From Myxococcales bacterium (lineage in GTDB: Bacteria > Myxococcota_A > Polyangia > Haliangiales > Haliangiaceae): a stretch of 64,000 nucleotides of DNA. Shown in pieces: positions 35,139 through 47,744 of the stretch. Within the stretch, counting starts at the first letter, position 1; each line of letters starts with the position of its first letter. The notes below the pieces were generated by a model. That model worked only from the letters and a program-made list of their open reading frames with translations, made no database searches and had not been told where the DNA came from. The stretch is from the NCBI GenBank assembly GCA_016707895.1, contig JADJGV010000021.1, positions 25,362-89,361 on the forward strand. The letters are read 5' to 3'. Position numbers and translations under genes: made by a program.

Positions 35139-36566
35139 CACACCGTCGAGCTCGGCGGCGGTGGTGAGCGGGTTCATCAGCGCGGTGCGCAGCCAGCGCG
35201 CGCCGGCCAGCTGGGTGTCGAGGAAGTAGTAGGTGCCGGCGTCGCGGCAGCGAGTGCGCACGGTCGCCTGCAGCGCGTCGAGGGCCGGGCCCGGCGGCGG
35301 GCCGCCGGCCGGGCGGTAGCGGAAGCAGACGATGTTGGCGGCCGGCGCCAGCGCCAGCTCGAAGTCGGCGGCGGCGTCGACGCGCGCGGCCAGCGCCTGG
35401 GCCAGCGCGAACGCGCGCTCGACGTAGTCGCGGAAGAAGCCGACGCCGTACGCGCGCAGGCTGGCGTAGACAATCGTGCCCATCATCCGCTTGGTGCACT
35501 CGAGCGTCCGCAGCCCGAGGTTCCACCACTGTCGCTCGCGCGCGAACAGGTACGACGCCTCCTGGGCGAACGCGCCGTAGGCGTGCTCCTCGTCCTTGTA
35601 GATCACCGCCGTGCACAGCGCCGGCATCGCCATCAGCTTGTGCGCGTCCCACACCACCGAGTCGGCGCGCTCGATGCCGGCCACCAGGTGGGCGTGGCGC
35701 GGCGACAGCGCGGCCGCGGCGCCGTGGGCGCCGTCGACGTGCAGCCACAGGCCGTGGGCCTCGCAGAAGTCGGCGATCGGCGGCAGCGGATCGTAGGCGC
35801 CGGTGGCGGTCGAGCCGGCCGAGGCCACCACCGCGATCGGGCGGCGGCCGATGACCCGCGCCTGGGCCAGCGCGCGGCCCAGATCGTCGGGCCGCAGCCG
35901 GTGCTGGTCGTCGACCGCGACCGCGATCGCGCCGCCGGCGCCCCAGCCGAGCATCCGCACCGCGCGATCGATCGAGTAGTGCGCGGTCGCGGCCACCAGC
36001 ACCGCCAGCGGCGGCGCGGCGGCGCTGCCGTCGGTCCACACGTCGTGGCCGGCCCGGGCCTGGCGCGCGGCGAGCAGCGCGGTCAGGTTGCCGAGCGAGC
36101 CGCCCGAGGTGAGCAGGCCGCCGGCGGTGGCCGGCAGGCCGAGGGTCTTGGCCATCCAGGCGATCACCGCCAGCTCGTGGGGCGTCGCGGCGCCGCCCAT
36201 CTCGTAGACCGCCATGCCGTTGTTGAGCAGCGCGGCCAGCGCGTCGATCAGCGCCGCGCCCGGCACCGGCGGCGGCACCTGGTGGCCGAGGTAGCGCGGG
36301 TGGTGCAGGCGGATCGACGTCGCCAGCGTGCGGTCGACGGTGGTCCGCAGATCGTCGGTCGGCTCGTCGGGGAAGTCGGTCGGCCACGCCGCGATGCCCT
36401 CGGCCGGCGGCAGCCACGGCAGCACCCGCGCGTCGTCGCCGCCGGTCGCCGCGGCGAGGTGATCGGCGAGCCGATCGATCAGGTGGTGGCCGTCGGCGCG
36501 GAAGCGCGCCGCGTCGTAGGCGGCGGTGAGGCGGGGGGACGGCGGCGGCAGCGGCGGCGCGGACAT
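35070..36566 (-). CDS. PLP-dependent decarboxylase, group II
   Basis: A 498-residue protein of the glutamate/aromatic-amino-acid decarboxylase family. The PLP Lys is in VVWDAHKLMAMP. LLTSGGSLGNLTALLAARQ, TAHYSIDRAVRMLGWG and LWLHVDGAHGAAAAL (the PLP-binding Asp) are family motifs, and IRLHHPRYLGHQVP is the usual N-terminal landmark. Substrate is not predictable from sequence. It reads from a leaderless-type promoter divergent from the TSUP transporter. Confidence 0.88.
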   Translation of the reverse strand: MSAPPLPPPSPRLTAAYDAARFRADGHHLIDRLADHLAAATGGDDARVLPWLPPAEGIAAWPTDFPDEPTDDLRTTVDRTLATSIRLHHPRYLGHQVPPPVPGAALIDALAALLNNGMAVYEMGGAATPHELAVIAWMAKTLGLPATAGGLLTSGGSLGNLTALLAARQARAGHDVWTDGSAAAPPLAVLVAATAHYSIDRAVRMLGWGAGGAIAVAVDDQHRLRPDDLGRALAQARVIGRRPIAVVASAGSTATGAYDPLPPIADFCEAHGLWLHVDGAHGAAAALSPRHAHLVAGIERADSVVWDAHKLMAMPALCTAVIYKDEEHAYGAFAQEASYLFARERQWWNLGLRTLECTKRMMGTIVYASLRAYGVGFFRDYVERAFALAQALAARVDAAADFELALAPAANIVCFRYRPAGGPPPGPALDALQATVRTRCRDAGTYYFLDTQLAGARWLRTALMNPLTTAAELDGVLAAIRAAAVAPAAGPAGLPTAG

Positions 36567-36572
36567 CGCGGC

Positions 36573-36601
36573 AGCGTACGGCCTGCGAACCGCGCCGTCG
36601 A
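36573..36601 (-). promoter_or_regulatory. Promoter TCGACG-N17-TACGCT, leaderless start of the decarboxylase
   Basis: On the minus strand TCGACG (36596-36601), 17 bases, TACGCT (36573-36578), then six bases to ATG 36566. Both hexamers and the spacing are good for a sigma-70 promoter. Confidence 0.55.
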
Positions 36602-36628
36602 CCGCGCGCGCGCCGGCGCGGGTGGCGG

Positions 36629-36634
36629 TAGAGT
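36629..36634 (+). promoter_or_regulatory. -10 element TAGAGT, leaderless start of the TSUP transporter
   Basis: TAGAGT, six bases, then GTG 36641. It is divergent from the decarboxylase promoter; the two start sites are about 75 bases apart. No -35 match was seen. Confidence 0.45.
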
Positions 36635-36640
36635 GCGCCG

Positions 36641-37390
36641 GTGGATCTCGGCCTGGCTACCACCGCCGCGCTCACCGCGGTGGCCGCCGTGGCTGGCTGC
36701 GTCGACGCGATCGCCGGCGGCGGCGGCCTGTTGACGCTGCCGGCGCTCTTGACCGCCGGCGTGCCGGCGCCGCTGGCGCTCGGCACCAACAAGGGCCAGT
36801 CGGTGTTTGGCTCGGGCGCGGCGACCTTGCGCTTCGCGCGCGCCGGCAAGCTGACCTGGCGGCGCAGCCTGCCGTCGTTCGCCGCCGGGTTCGCCGGCTC
36901 GCTGGCCGGCGCCGCGGCGGTGTCGCAGCTCGACACCGCCGCGCTCAAGCCGCTGATCATCGTGCTCTTGTGCGTGGCCGCGGTGCTGGTGCTGGTGCCG
37001 CGCCCGACCACCGCGCGCACGCCGGCGCGGCCGCTGCTCACCGCCACCGCGATCGCGCTGGTGGTCGGCGGCTACGACGGCTTCTTCGGCCCCGGCACCG
37101 GCACGCTGCTGATCGTCGGCTACCTGTGGCTGCTCGGCGAGGCCGCCGACGCCGCCAGCGCCAACGCCAAGGTCGTCAACTTCGCGTCGAACCTGGCGGC
37201 GGTGGCGTGGTTCGGCGCCCACGGCGCGATCGTCTGGGCGGTGTCGTTGCCGATGGCGGCCGGGCAGTTCGTCGGCGCGCTGGTCGGCGCCCACGTGGTC
37301 TTGACCCGGGGCGGCGGCGTCGTGCGCCTGGCCGCGGTCGCGGTCGCGCTGGCGCTGGTGGCCAAGCTCAGCTGGGGCCTGATCGGCTGA
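36641..37390 (+). CDS. TauE/SafE (TSUP) family membrane transporter
   Basis: A 249-residue protein with about 7-8 hydrophobic helices. Hallmarks are the first TSUP motif GCVDAIAGGGGLLTLPALL, GTNKGQS, and the repeat-unit counterpart GGYDGFFGPGTGTLLIVGY with NAKVVNFASN. The family exports or imports sulfite, sulfoacetate and similar organic anions. The substrate here is unknown. Its end overlaps the convergent membrane protein by 23 bases. Confidence 0.88.
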   Translation: MDLGLATTAALTAVAAVAGCVDAIAGGGGLLTLPALLTAGVPAPLALGTNKGQSVFGSGAATLRFARAGKLTWRRSLPSFAAGFAGSLAGAAAVSQLDTAALKPLIIVLLCVAAVLVLVPRPTTARTPARPLLTATAIALVVGGYDGFFGPGTGTLLIVGYLWLLGEAADAASANAKVVNFASNLAAVAWFGAHGAIVWAVSLPMAAGQFVGALVGAHVVLTRGGGVVRLAAVAVALALVAKLSWGLIG

Positions 37391-38084
37391 GCGGCGGATC
37401 GCCCGCCGGCAGTTCGTCCGGCGCCCGGACGCTGCCGCCGAGCTGGACCTCGGCGATGCCCAGCTCCTCGTGCAGCGGCACCAGCACCTCGCCGACGAAC
37501 CGCTTGAGCCAGGCCGCGTCGGCGGTCGTGGTCGCCTCGTCGTCGCCGCTGCCGCGCACCGGCAGCTCGATCCGGTAGGTGGCGTCGTCGATCGCCAGCA
37601 CCCGCGCGCCGCCGGTGTGGCCGCGGATCCCGGCGGCCAGCGCGTCGACCGTCGGCGGCGTCGCGAAGGTGACGTCGATCATCGGCACGGTGGCGGCGAA
37701 GAAGCCGCGCACGCCGGCGATCGGGAACGGCTGCGCGGTGGTCCAGGCCAGCGCGGCCTGGGTGCGGCGCCGCCAGCGCGCGCGGCCCACCGCCTGCAAC
37801 AGGTGGCCGGCGACGATCGTGCCGCCGCCGATCGCCACCGCCGCCAGCGGCAGCCAGCCCAGGCTCCACGCCAGCGCCACCGCCAGCGTGCCGACGTAGC
37901 CGAGCATCATCACGCAGCCGACCGGCGGCGCGTCGCCCAGCGCGACCCCGACCAGATCGTCGGTGTCGGTGCGGCGCTCGACCGCGTGGATCGCCTCGGC
38001 CGCCGGGTGGCGGTTGGCCAGCCGGGCCAGCGTCGGCGAGTGGCCGTGGCTGGCGGTGCGGAACGGATCGTCGCCGTCGGGCAT
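37368..38084 (-). CDS. Membrane protein, unknown function
   Basis: A 238-residue protein with two adjacent membrane helices (VMMLGYVGTLAVALAWSLGW and LAAVAIGGGTIVAGHLLQAV). A cytoplasmic domain of about 130 residues follows (FFAATVPMIDVTFATPPTVDAL, WLKRFVGEVLVPLHEELGIAEVQLGG). No family recognised. It starts 10 bases after the FHA regulator stop on the same strand, so it is probably co-transcribed with that regulator. Confidence 0.65.
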   Translation of the reverse strand: MPDGDDPFRTASHGHSPTLARLANRHPAAEAIHAVERRTDTDDLVGVALGDAPPVGCVMMLGYVGTLAVALAWSLGWLPLAAVAIGGGTIVAGHLLQAVGRARWRRRTQAALAWTTAQPFPIAGVRGFFAATVPMIDVTFATPPTVDALAAGIRGHTGGARVLAIDDATYRIELPVRGSGDDEATTTADAAWLKRFVGEVLVPLHEELGIAEVQLGGSVRAPDELPAGDPPLSRSGPS

Positions 38085-38094
38085 CGCCGCGCGG

Positions 38095-39540
<1,446 letters not shown>

Positions 39541-39544
39541 GGGC

Positions 39545-39559
39545 GCGGTAACTTACCGC
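39545..39559. promoter_or_regulatory. Palindrome GCGGTAA-C-TTACCGC upstream of the FHA activator
   Basis: Perfect 7-bp arms around one base lie 5-19 bases upstream of the start codon (39540), where a promoter or operator would be. Its half-site GGTAA is A/T-richer than the surroundings. It may be an autoregulatory operator. Confidence 0.4.
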
Positions 39560-39616
39560 AGGTCGGGGGCGACAGGGGCGCGGTGGCAGGGGGCTGCGCG
39601 ACCCGCGTGGCGGCGT

Positions 39617-39622
39617 TACCCT
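39617..39622 (+). promoter_or_regulatory. -10 element TACCCT, leaderless start at 39629
   Basis: TACCCT, six bases, then ATG 39629. A -35 match is absent. Confidence 0.4.
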
Positions 39623-39628
39623 GAGCCC

Positions 39629-40162
39629 ATGTCCACCCGGTCCTGGCTTCGCCTCATCCCGGTCGCGTGCGTCCTGGCCCTGGTGGCCTGCGGCAAGGAC
39701 CCGCTGGCGGTCTCGCTGAAGATCGGGCCGGCGTCGGTGGCGATCACCAACCCGGCCGGCGACACCCACACCCTGGCGATGGCCGCCGACGGCGCGGTCA
39801 CCCTCGACAACAATCCGCTGTTCAAGGTCAGCAAGGCCGGGCGGATCACGGTCTACGCGAAGCTCAACTTCCGGCTGCTCAAGGACGACAGCGTGCTGGT
39901 CAACGGCCAGGCGACCAACGTCGGCATCCGCGGCAACGGCATGTTCGTGATGGACGGCGCCGACCAGCTGTCGTTCACCAGCAAGGGGGAGATCTCGGGT
40001 CTGTTGATGCGCGACATCGACCACCCGGTGGTCAAGGCCGGCGCGACCCTGACCTACACCGGCAGTCCGGATGTGCGGCGGGCGATGATGTTCGCGCTGT
40101 CGGTGGTGCTGACCCGCGGCGAGCAGATGCCGGCGCCGCCGACCCCGGCCCCGGCGCCGTAA
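39629..40162 (+). CDS. Small lipoprotein, unknown function
   Basis: A 177-residue protein with a lipobox (ALVACGKDP, Cys21). A repetitive beta-rich domain follows (VAITNPAGDTHTLAM, VTLDNNPLFKVSKAGRIT, VLVNGQATNVGIRGNGMFVM), reminiscent of short beta-helix or beta-sandwich repeats. It ends in a Pro/Ala tail. It lies between the FHA activator, which is divergent, and a Ser/Thr kinase. No function is assigned. Confidence 0.68.
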   Translation: MSTRSWLRLIPVACVLALVACGKDPLAVSLKIGPASVAITNPAGDTHTLAMAADGAVTLDNNPLFKVSKAGRITVYAKLNFRLLKDDSVLVNGQATNVGIRGNGMFVMDGADQLSFTSKGEISGLLMRDIDHPVVKAGATLTYTGSPDVRRAMMFALSVVLTRGEQMPAPPTPAPAP

Positions 40163-40208
40163 TCGCCGATCGCGCCAGCGGTCGAGCCGCCGGCCCGGGC
40201 ATCGATGC

Positions 40209-40214
40209 GATACT
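40209..40214 (+). promoter_or_regulatory. -10 element GATACT, leaderless start of the kinase
   Basis: GATACT, six bases, then ATG 40221. It has the same spacing as the TANNNT sites but G at the first position. Confidence 0.35.
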
Positions 40215-40220
40215 GCGGCC

Positions 40221-42869
<2,649 letters not shown>

Positions 42870-42977
42870 GCCGCGCGCCCGGCCGGTTGCGAACCGCGGT
42901 CGACGGATCGGGGGCCCGGCCCCGGGGCCGCGGTGACCGGCGGCGCGCTGGCGCGCAGGCTTGCGGGGCCGCGGCGG

Positions 42978-42993
42978 TGGCACGGCGCGTGCT
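42978..42993 (+). promoter_or_regulatory. Sigma-54 (-24/-12) promoter before the double-Gly peptide
   Basis: TGGCACG-GCGC-GTGCT fits the sigma-54 consensus TGGCACG-N4-TTGCW except for G at position 12. It has the correct GG-to-GC spacing and closely resembles the rtcB site at 10557. Transcription would start near 43004, giving a leader of about 40 bases with AGGAG at 43034-43038. Confidence 0.7.
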
Positions 42994-43043
42994 CTTGGTG
43001 GATGGCGACCGCGCAACCCACCCCAACGTCCCCAGGAGCCACC

Positions 43044-43313
43044 ATGTCCACCGCCTTCGCCACCATCGACACCACCGCGCTCACCACCGTCACCGGCGGC
43101 GTCGGCGCCGACGTCAACGCCAACGCCAACATCAACGTCACCGCCGATCTCAACAAGCCGATCGGCGCGCTGGATCAGATCGGCAGCGGCGCCGGCCGGC
43201 TGATCGGCTGCGCGACCGGCGCGTCGAGCATGCGCGAGTTCGGCAACTGCATGCTGACCGGCCAGCTGGGCAACGTGCCGGCCGCCCCGGGCGCCGCGCC
43301 TGGCGGCCAGTAG
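43044..43313 (+). CDS. Small peptide precursor with double-glycine leader (bacteriocin/RiPP-like)
   Basis: An 89-residue protein. The first 19 residues (MSTAFATIDTTALTTVTGG) have the double-Gly leader pattern, with hydrophobic spacing at Leu13 and Val16 before Gly18-Gly19. The predicted product of 70 residues is Asn/Ala/Gly-rich (VGADVNANANINVTADLN). It has two Cys (56 and 69) that could form a disulfide and ends in a Pro/Ala/Gly tail. Such leaders are cut and exported by C39-peptidase ABC transporters; none is in the window. Expression from a sigma-54 promoter with a clear RBS is strongly suggested. It may be a bacteriocin, a signal peptide or a modified peptide. Confidence 0.65.
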   Translation: MSTAFATIDTTALTTVTGGVGADVNANANINVTADLNKPIGALDQIGSGAGRLIGCATGASSMREFGNCMLTGQLGNVPAAPGAAPGGQ

Positions 43314-43376
43314 CGCCGCCGCGGGCCGCGGGCCGCGGCTTGTCCGGCTCCGCGGCTCATGCGACCGTCGGCGACG

Positions 43377-45941
43377 ATGAGCCGCCCGTTCGCGCTGCCT
43401 GGCACCCGGCCCCGCTTCGCTCCCGACCGGCCCATCGACGTCGAGCACTACCGGCTGGCGGTCGCGCTCGATCCCGCGGCGCGCAGCGTCGCTGGCACCG
43501 CGACGCTCACCGTCGCGGTGGTCGCGCCGTCGGTCGCCGAGCTGGCGATCGACGCGGTCGAGCTGGAGATCGACGCGGTGCGCGTCGACGGCAAGCCGGC
43601 GCGGTTCCGCCACGACGGCAAGGTCCTGCGGATCGCCGCCAGCGCCACGGTCGGCGCGCGCCTCGCGGTCGCGATCGCCTACCGCGGCCAGCCGCGCCGC
43701 GGCCTGTACTTCACCGCGCCCGACGCCGGCTACCCCGACAAGCCGGCGATGGCGTGGACCCAGGGCCAGGACGACGACTCGCGCCACTGGTTCCCGTGCA
43801 TCGACTCGCCGCACGACAAGGCCACCAGCGAGGTCATCGCGACGGTGCCGGCGGCGTGGACCGCGCTGTCCAACGGCGTGCTGGTCGACGAGCAGGCCCG
43901 CGGCGCGACCCGCACGCTGCACTGGCGGCTCGACGTCCCGCACGCCTGCTACCTGGTGACGCTGGTCGCCGGCGACCTGGCGACGATCGAGGCGCGGTGG
44001 CGCGACGTGCCGGTCACCTACCACGTCGTGCGCGGCCGCGAGGCCGAGGCCGCGCGCACGCTGGCGCGCACGCCGGCGATGCTCGAGCTGTTCTCGCAGA
44101 CGTTCGGCGTCGACTACCCGTACCCGCGCTACGCGCAGGTGTTCGCCGCCGACTTCATCTTCGGCGGCATGGAGAACACCAGCGCGACGACGCTGACCGA
44201 CGTGATCCTGATCGACGAGCGGGCCGCGCTCGACTACGACATCGACGCGCTGGTCGCGCACGAGCTGGCCCACCAGTGGTTCGGCGACCTGGTCACCTGC
44301 CGCGAGTGGGGCGAGGGCTGGCTGCACGAGGGCTTCGCCACCTACGCCGAGTACGTCTGGCGCGAGCACCACGCCGGCCGCGACGCCGCCGACCTCGAGC
44401 TCGACGAGTGGCTCGAGATGTACTTCGCCGAGGACGGCAACCGCTACCGGCGGCCGATCGCGACCCGGGTGTACGACGAGCCGATCGACATCTTCGATCA
44501 CCACCTCTACGAGAAGGGCGCCCGGGTGCTGCACATGCTGCGGCGCGAGCTGGGCGACCCGGCCTTCTGGGCCAGCCTGCGCCACTACCTGGTCAAGCAC
44601 CGCCACGGCGCGGTCGAGACCCGCGACCTCGCGCGCGCGATCGCCGAGGCCACCGGCCGCTCGCTCGACTGGTTCTTCCACCAATGGATCACCGACGGCG
44701 CCGGTCACCCCGAGCTCAAGGTGGCGGCCAGCTGGGATCGCGACGCCGGGCTGTGCGAGGTGCGGGTCGAGCAGGTGCAGGCGGTCGAGGGCGCGACGCC
44801 GCTGTTCCGCCTGCCGATCACCGTCGAGCTGATGGTCGACGGCCACCGCCACGCCCACGCGGTGGTGCTCGACGAGCGGCGCGGCGCGTGGTTCTTCCCG
44901 GCCGCCGAGGAGCCGACCCAGTGCGTGGTCGATCCCGGCCGGACGCTGCTGGCCGCGGTCGACACCGACAAGCCGCTGCCGTGGTGGATCGCCGAGCTGC
45001 ACGGCGCGGCGCTGGCCATCGATCGCGGCTACGCGGCGCGGGCGCTGGGCCGGATCGCCGGGCCCCAGGCGCGGGCGGCGCTGACCAAGGCGCTGACCGA
45101 CGACGGGTTCTGGGCGGTGCGGGGCGCGGCGGCCGCGGCGCTGGCGACGATCGGCGGCGAGGCGGCGCGCGACGCGCTGGTGCGCGCGACGATCACCGAG
45201 GCCAACCCGCGGGCCCGCCGCGCGATCGTCCGCGCGCTGGGCGAGTTCCGTCACGACCTCAAGGCCGCCGCGGTGGTGGCCGACGTCGTCGAGCGCGGCG
45301 ACGCCAGCTACTTCGTCGAGGCCGAGGCGTGCCTGGCGCTGGGCAAGCTGCGCGCGGCGCAGGCGCCGTCGCTGTTGCGCCAGGCCGCGGCCCGGCTGTC
45401 GTTCACCGACGTGATCCGCCAGCACGCGTACCGCGGCCTGGCCGAGGCGCGCGACGACGCCGCGGTCGACGTGCTGATCGCCGGCGCCCGCTGGGGCACG
45501 CCGTCGGGCGGCCGCCGCGCCGCGCTGGCGGCGCTGGCCAGCCTGTGCCGCGGCCGCCGCGATCGCGACGCGGTGCGGGCCCGCGAGTTCGTCGAGGAGC
45601 TGCTGGCCGATCGCGACTTCCGCGTGCAGGCGGCGGCGCTCGAGGCGCTGGCGGCGTGGGGCGATCGCGCCGCGGTGCCGGCGATCGACAAGCTCCTGGC
45701 CCGCGAGCTGGATGGCCGGCTACGTCGCCGCGGCAAGGAGATCGTGCGCGACCTCGGCGCCGCCGCGGCCACCAGCGACGAGCTCGGCCGCCTGAAGGAC
45801 GAGCTGGCGGGGCTGCGCGCGACGACGACCGCGCTGCGCGATCGGCTCGAGAAGCTCGAGGCGCGCCCGGCCCCGGCGCGGCGCGCGCGACCGGTGGCGC
45901 GCAAGCGGGCGGCCCGCCCGGCCCGCCCGCGACGTCGTTGA
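43377..45941 (+). CDS. M1-family aminopeptidase with C-terminal HEAT repeats
   Basis: About 854 residues, cytoplasmic. The M1 signature FGGMENTSATTLTD (GxMEN) and zinc motif HELAHQWFGD with the downstream Glu in WLHEGFATYAEY are intact, as is DIFDHHLYEKGARVLHML. The C-terminal third (about 540-800) is HEAT/armadillo-like helical repeats (AARALGRIAGPQARAALTKA, AALEALAAWGDRAAVPAI). A basic tail ends the protein. It removes N-terminal residues from peptides. ATG 43377 is used; ATG 43359 would add six residues. It is 63 bases after the double-Gly peptide. Confidence 0.9.
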   Translation: MSRPFALPGTRPRFAPDRPIDVEHYRLAVALDPAARSVAGTATLTVAVVAPSVAELAIDAVELEIDAVRVDGKPARFRHDGKVLRIAASATVGARLAVAIAYRGQPRRGLYFTAPDAGYPDKPAMAWTQGQDDDSRHWFPCIDSPHDKATSEVIATVPAAWTALSNGVLVDEQARGATRTLHWRLDVPHACYLVTLVAGDLATIEARWRDVPVTYHVVRGREAEAARTLARTPAMLELFSQTFGVDYPYPRYAQVFAADFIFGGMENTSATTLTDVILIDERAALDYDIDALVAHELAHQWFGDLVTCREWGEGWLHEGFATYAEYVWREHHAGRDAADLELDEWLEMYFAEDGNRYRRPIATRVYDEPIDIFDHHLYEKGARVLHMLRRELGDPAFWASLRHYLVKHRHGAVETRDLARAIAEATGRSLDWFFHQWITDGAGHPELKVAASWDRDAGLCEVRVEQVQAVEGATPLFRLPITVELMVDGHRHAHAVVLDERRGAWFFPAAEEPTQCVVDPGRTLLAAVDTDKPLPWWIAELHGAALAIDRGYAARALGRIAGPQARAALTKALTDDGFWAVRGAAAAALATIGGEAARDALVRATITEANPRARRAIVRALGEFRHDLKAAAVVADVVERGDASYFVEAEACLALGKLRAAQAPSLLRQAAARLSFTDVIRQHAYRGLAEARDDAAVDVLIAGARWGTPSGGRRAALAALASLCRGRRDRDAVRAREFVEELLADRDFRVQAAALEALAAWGDRAAVPAIDKLLARELDGRLRRRGKEIVRDLGAAAATSDELGRLKDELAGLRATTTALRDRLEKLEARPAPARRARPVARKRAARPARPRRR

Positions 45942-45968
45942 ACCTCGGCCGCGACCGTGTGATAGCGT
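45938..45968 (+). promoter_or_regulatory. Promoter TTGAAC-N19-TAGCGT, leaderless
   Basis: TTGAAC (45938-45943), which overlaps the aminopeptidase stop, is followed after 19 bases by TAGCGT (45963-45968), then six bases and ATG 45975. Confidence 0.45.
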
Positions 45969-45974
45969 CGAGCG

Positions 45975-47429
45975 ATGATGCGCTCGTCGTGGCCTGCGCT
46001 GGCCGTCGTCATCGCCGCCTGCTCGTTCAACCCGCAGGGGGCGATCGACGGCGGCGCCGGCGATCCCGACGCCGCGGCCGGCGACCCCGACGCCGCGTCG
46101 CCGATCGACGCGCCGCTGGCGATCGACGCCCCGGCGACCATCGACGGGCCGCCGTGCACGCCGAGCTGCAACGGCGACCTGCTGATGACCTGCGGCGGCG
46201 GCGCGCCCGAGACCTGCCCGGCGGGCTGCGGCACCACCGGCGGCGCGCACTGCCTGGTGTTCCAGCCGTCCAACGGCGTGCCGACCACCGCCGCGATCGC
46301 GTCCACCGTCGACCTCGCGATCGCCAGCGGCCGGCTGGTCGTGTTCAACACCGACGACGGCAGCATCACGAGCTACGACCACGCCAACGCCGATCCGATG
46401 GTCATCCGCGGCGCCGGCACCGGCGTGGTCGCGCAGATCGACTTCACGCCGCGCAGCCAGACCGGCGCGCCCGAGCTCGGCGTGTGGTCGCTGCGCACGC
46501 TGACCTTGCCCGACGCCAACGCCTGGGTCGGCTTCCGCGGCGCGCGGGTCGCGGCGGTGATCGCCGCCGGACCCATCACGGTCCGCGGCTGGATCGACGT
46601 CAGCGGCGGCCAGGATCTCGCCGGCGCGACGTGCACGTCGTGCCCCGGCGCCGGCGGCGGGCCGGGCGGGACGCTCGCCGCCGCGGCCAGCGGGTGCGCG
46701 CCCGGCGGCGCCGGCAACTACTCGGGGACCGCGTGGGAGACCGGCGGCGCGGGCGGCGGCATGGCGACGGCGGGCGGCAGCGGCGGCGCCTCGGGGATCC
46801 TCGGCGGGGCGCCGGCGTCGATCGCCACCTGCAGCGGCGCCGCGCTGGTGCCGCTGGCCGGCGGCGGCGGGGGCGGGCGCGGCGCCACCAGCGGTGGCAG
46901 CGGCGGGGCCAACGGCGGCGGCGGCGGCGGCGGCCTGCAGCTCACGTCGCTGGCCGCGATCGTCGTCGACGGCGCCGACGCCGAGGTGTTCTCGGGTGGG
47001 GTCGGGGGCGACGGCATCGCGGCGGCCTGGGGCGGCGGTGGCGGTGGCGCCGGCGGCGCGCTGTTGCTGGAGGCGCCCAGCGTGACGCTCGCCAACGGGG
47101 CCGCGGTGACCGCCAACGGCGGCGGCGGCGGCGCCGGGCACCTGGCCAACGACGGCGAGTTCGGCCGCAGCGACACCCAGCGCGCGGCGGGCGGCGTCGG
47201 CGACGGCATCAACAACGACAACGGGCGCGGCGGGGCCGGCGGCGTCACCGCCGTGACCGCCGACGTCGTCGGCCTGCCGTCCAACGGCCGCGGCGGGGGC
47301 GACGGCACCGGCGGCGGCGGCGGCGCCGCCGGCCGCGTGCGCCTCAACACCCGGGAGGGCCGCACGCCGATGACGACCGGCGCGGTGCTGAGCCCGGCGG
47401 CGTCGATCGGCACGCGCGTCGCGCAGTGA
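45975..47429 (+). CDS. Glycine-rich surface lipoprotein
   Basis: A 484-residue protein with a lipobox (VIAACSFNP), an Asp/Ala linker with repeated GDPDAA, DAP and IDAP steps, and a Cys-rich module (PCTPSCNGDLLMTCGGG, TCPAGCG) like that in many myxobacterial lipoproteins. A long region (about 215-460) of poly-Gly segments alternates with short beta strands. The Gly runs resemble filamentous or beta-helical surface proteins. Function is unknown. The gene sits just upstream of the tRNA operon. Confidence 0.72.
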   Translation: MMRSSWPALAVVIAACSFNPQGAIDGGAGDPDAAAGDPDAASPIDAPLAIDAPATIDGPPCTPSCNGDLLMTCGGGAPETCPAGCGTTGGAHCLVFQPSNGVPTTAAIASTVDLAIASGRLVVFNTDDGSITSYDHANADPMVIRGAGTGVVAQIDFTPRSQTGAPELGVWSLRTLTLPDANAWVGFRGARVAAVIAAGPITVRGWIDVSGGQDLAGATCTSCPGAGGGPGGTLAAAASGCAPGGAGNYSGTAWETGGAGGGMATAGGSGGASGILGGAPASIATCSGAALVPLAGGGGGGRGATSGGSGGANGGGGGGGLQLTSLAAIVVDGADAEVFSGGVGGDGIAAAWGGGGGGAGGALLLEAPSVTLANGAAVTANGGGGGAGHLANDGEFGRSDTQRAAGGVGDGINNDNGRGGAGGVTAVTADVVGLPSNGRGGGDGTGGGGGAAGRVRLNTREGRTPMTTGAVLSPAASIGTRVAQ

Positions 47430-47462
47430 AGCCGAGCTGCGAAATGATCGTGCGTACCGGTC

Positions 47463-47491
47463 TTGACACCACGCTTGGGCTCGTCTAGAAA
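47463..47491 (+). promoter_or_regulatory. Promoter TTGACA-N17-TAGAAA of the tRNA operon
   Basis: A perfect -35 (TTGACA, 47463-47468), a 17-base spacer and TAGAAA (47486-47491). Transcription would begin about 15 bases before tRNA-Val. It is the strongest sigma-70 promoter in the window. Confidence 0.85.
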
Positions 47492-47512
47492 CCTCCAACC
47501 TCGCGGAGACGC

Positions 47513-47584
47513 GGGCGGATAGCTCAGCGGAAGAGCATTGCCCTTACAAGGCAGTGGTCGCAGGTTCGAACCCTGCTCCGCCTA
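47513..47584 (+). tRNA. tRNA-Val (anticodon TAC)
   Basis: Cloverleaf: acceptor GGGCGGA/TCCGCCT (one G-U pair), D arm GCTC-AGCGGAA-GAGC, anticodon arm TTGCC-CTTACAA-GGCAG with anticodon TAC, variable GTGGTC, T arm GCAGG-TTCGAAC-CCTGC and discriminator A. CCA is not encoded. Confidence 0.95.
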
Positions 47585-47612
47585 CGAGCCCTGACAACTA
47601 GCTGAGATTTCT

Positions 47613-47689
<77 letters not shown>

Positions 47690-47690
47690 C

Positions 47691-47724
47691 GAGCCATCAC
47701 CCACGTGATGGCTCTTGGTCTTTT
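47691..47724 (+). terminator. Intrinsic terminator of the tRNA operon
   Basis: A 9-bp stem GAGCCATCA / TGATGGCTC with loop CCCACG, followed by TTGGTCTTTT. It is the most canonical intrinsic terminator in the window. Confidence 0.8.
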
Positions 47725-47744
47725 CGGGCCCACCACATCCCGCC

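Noticed and set aside
46600..47350. Poly-Gly region as a PE_PGRS-type or collagen-like protein
   Set aside because: There is no PE domain and no Gly-X-Y periodicity; it is the low-complexity part of a lipoprotein.
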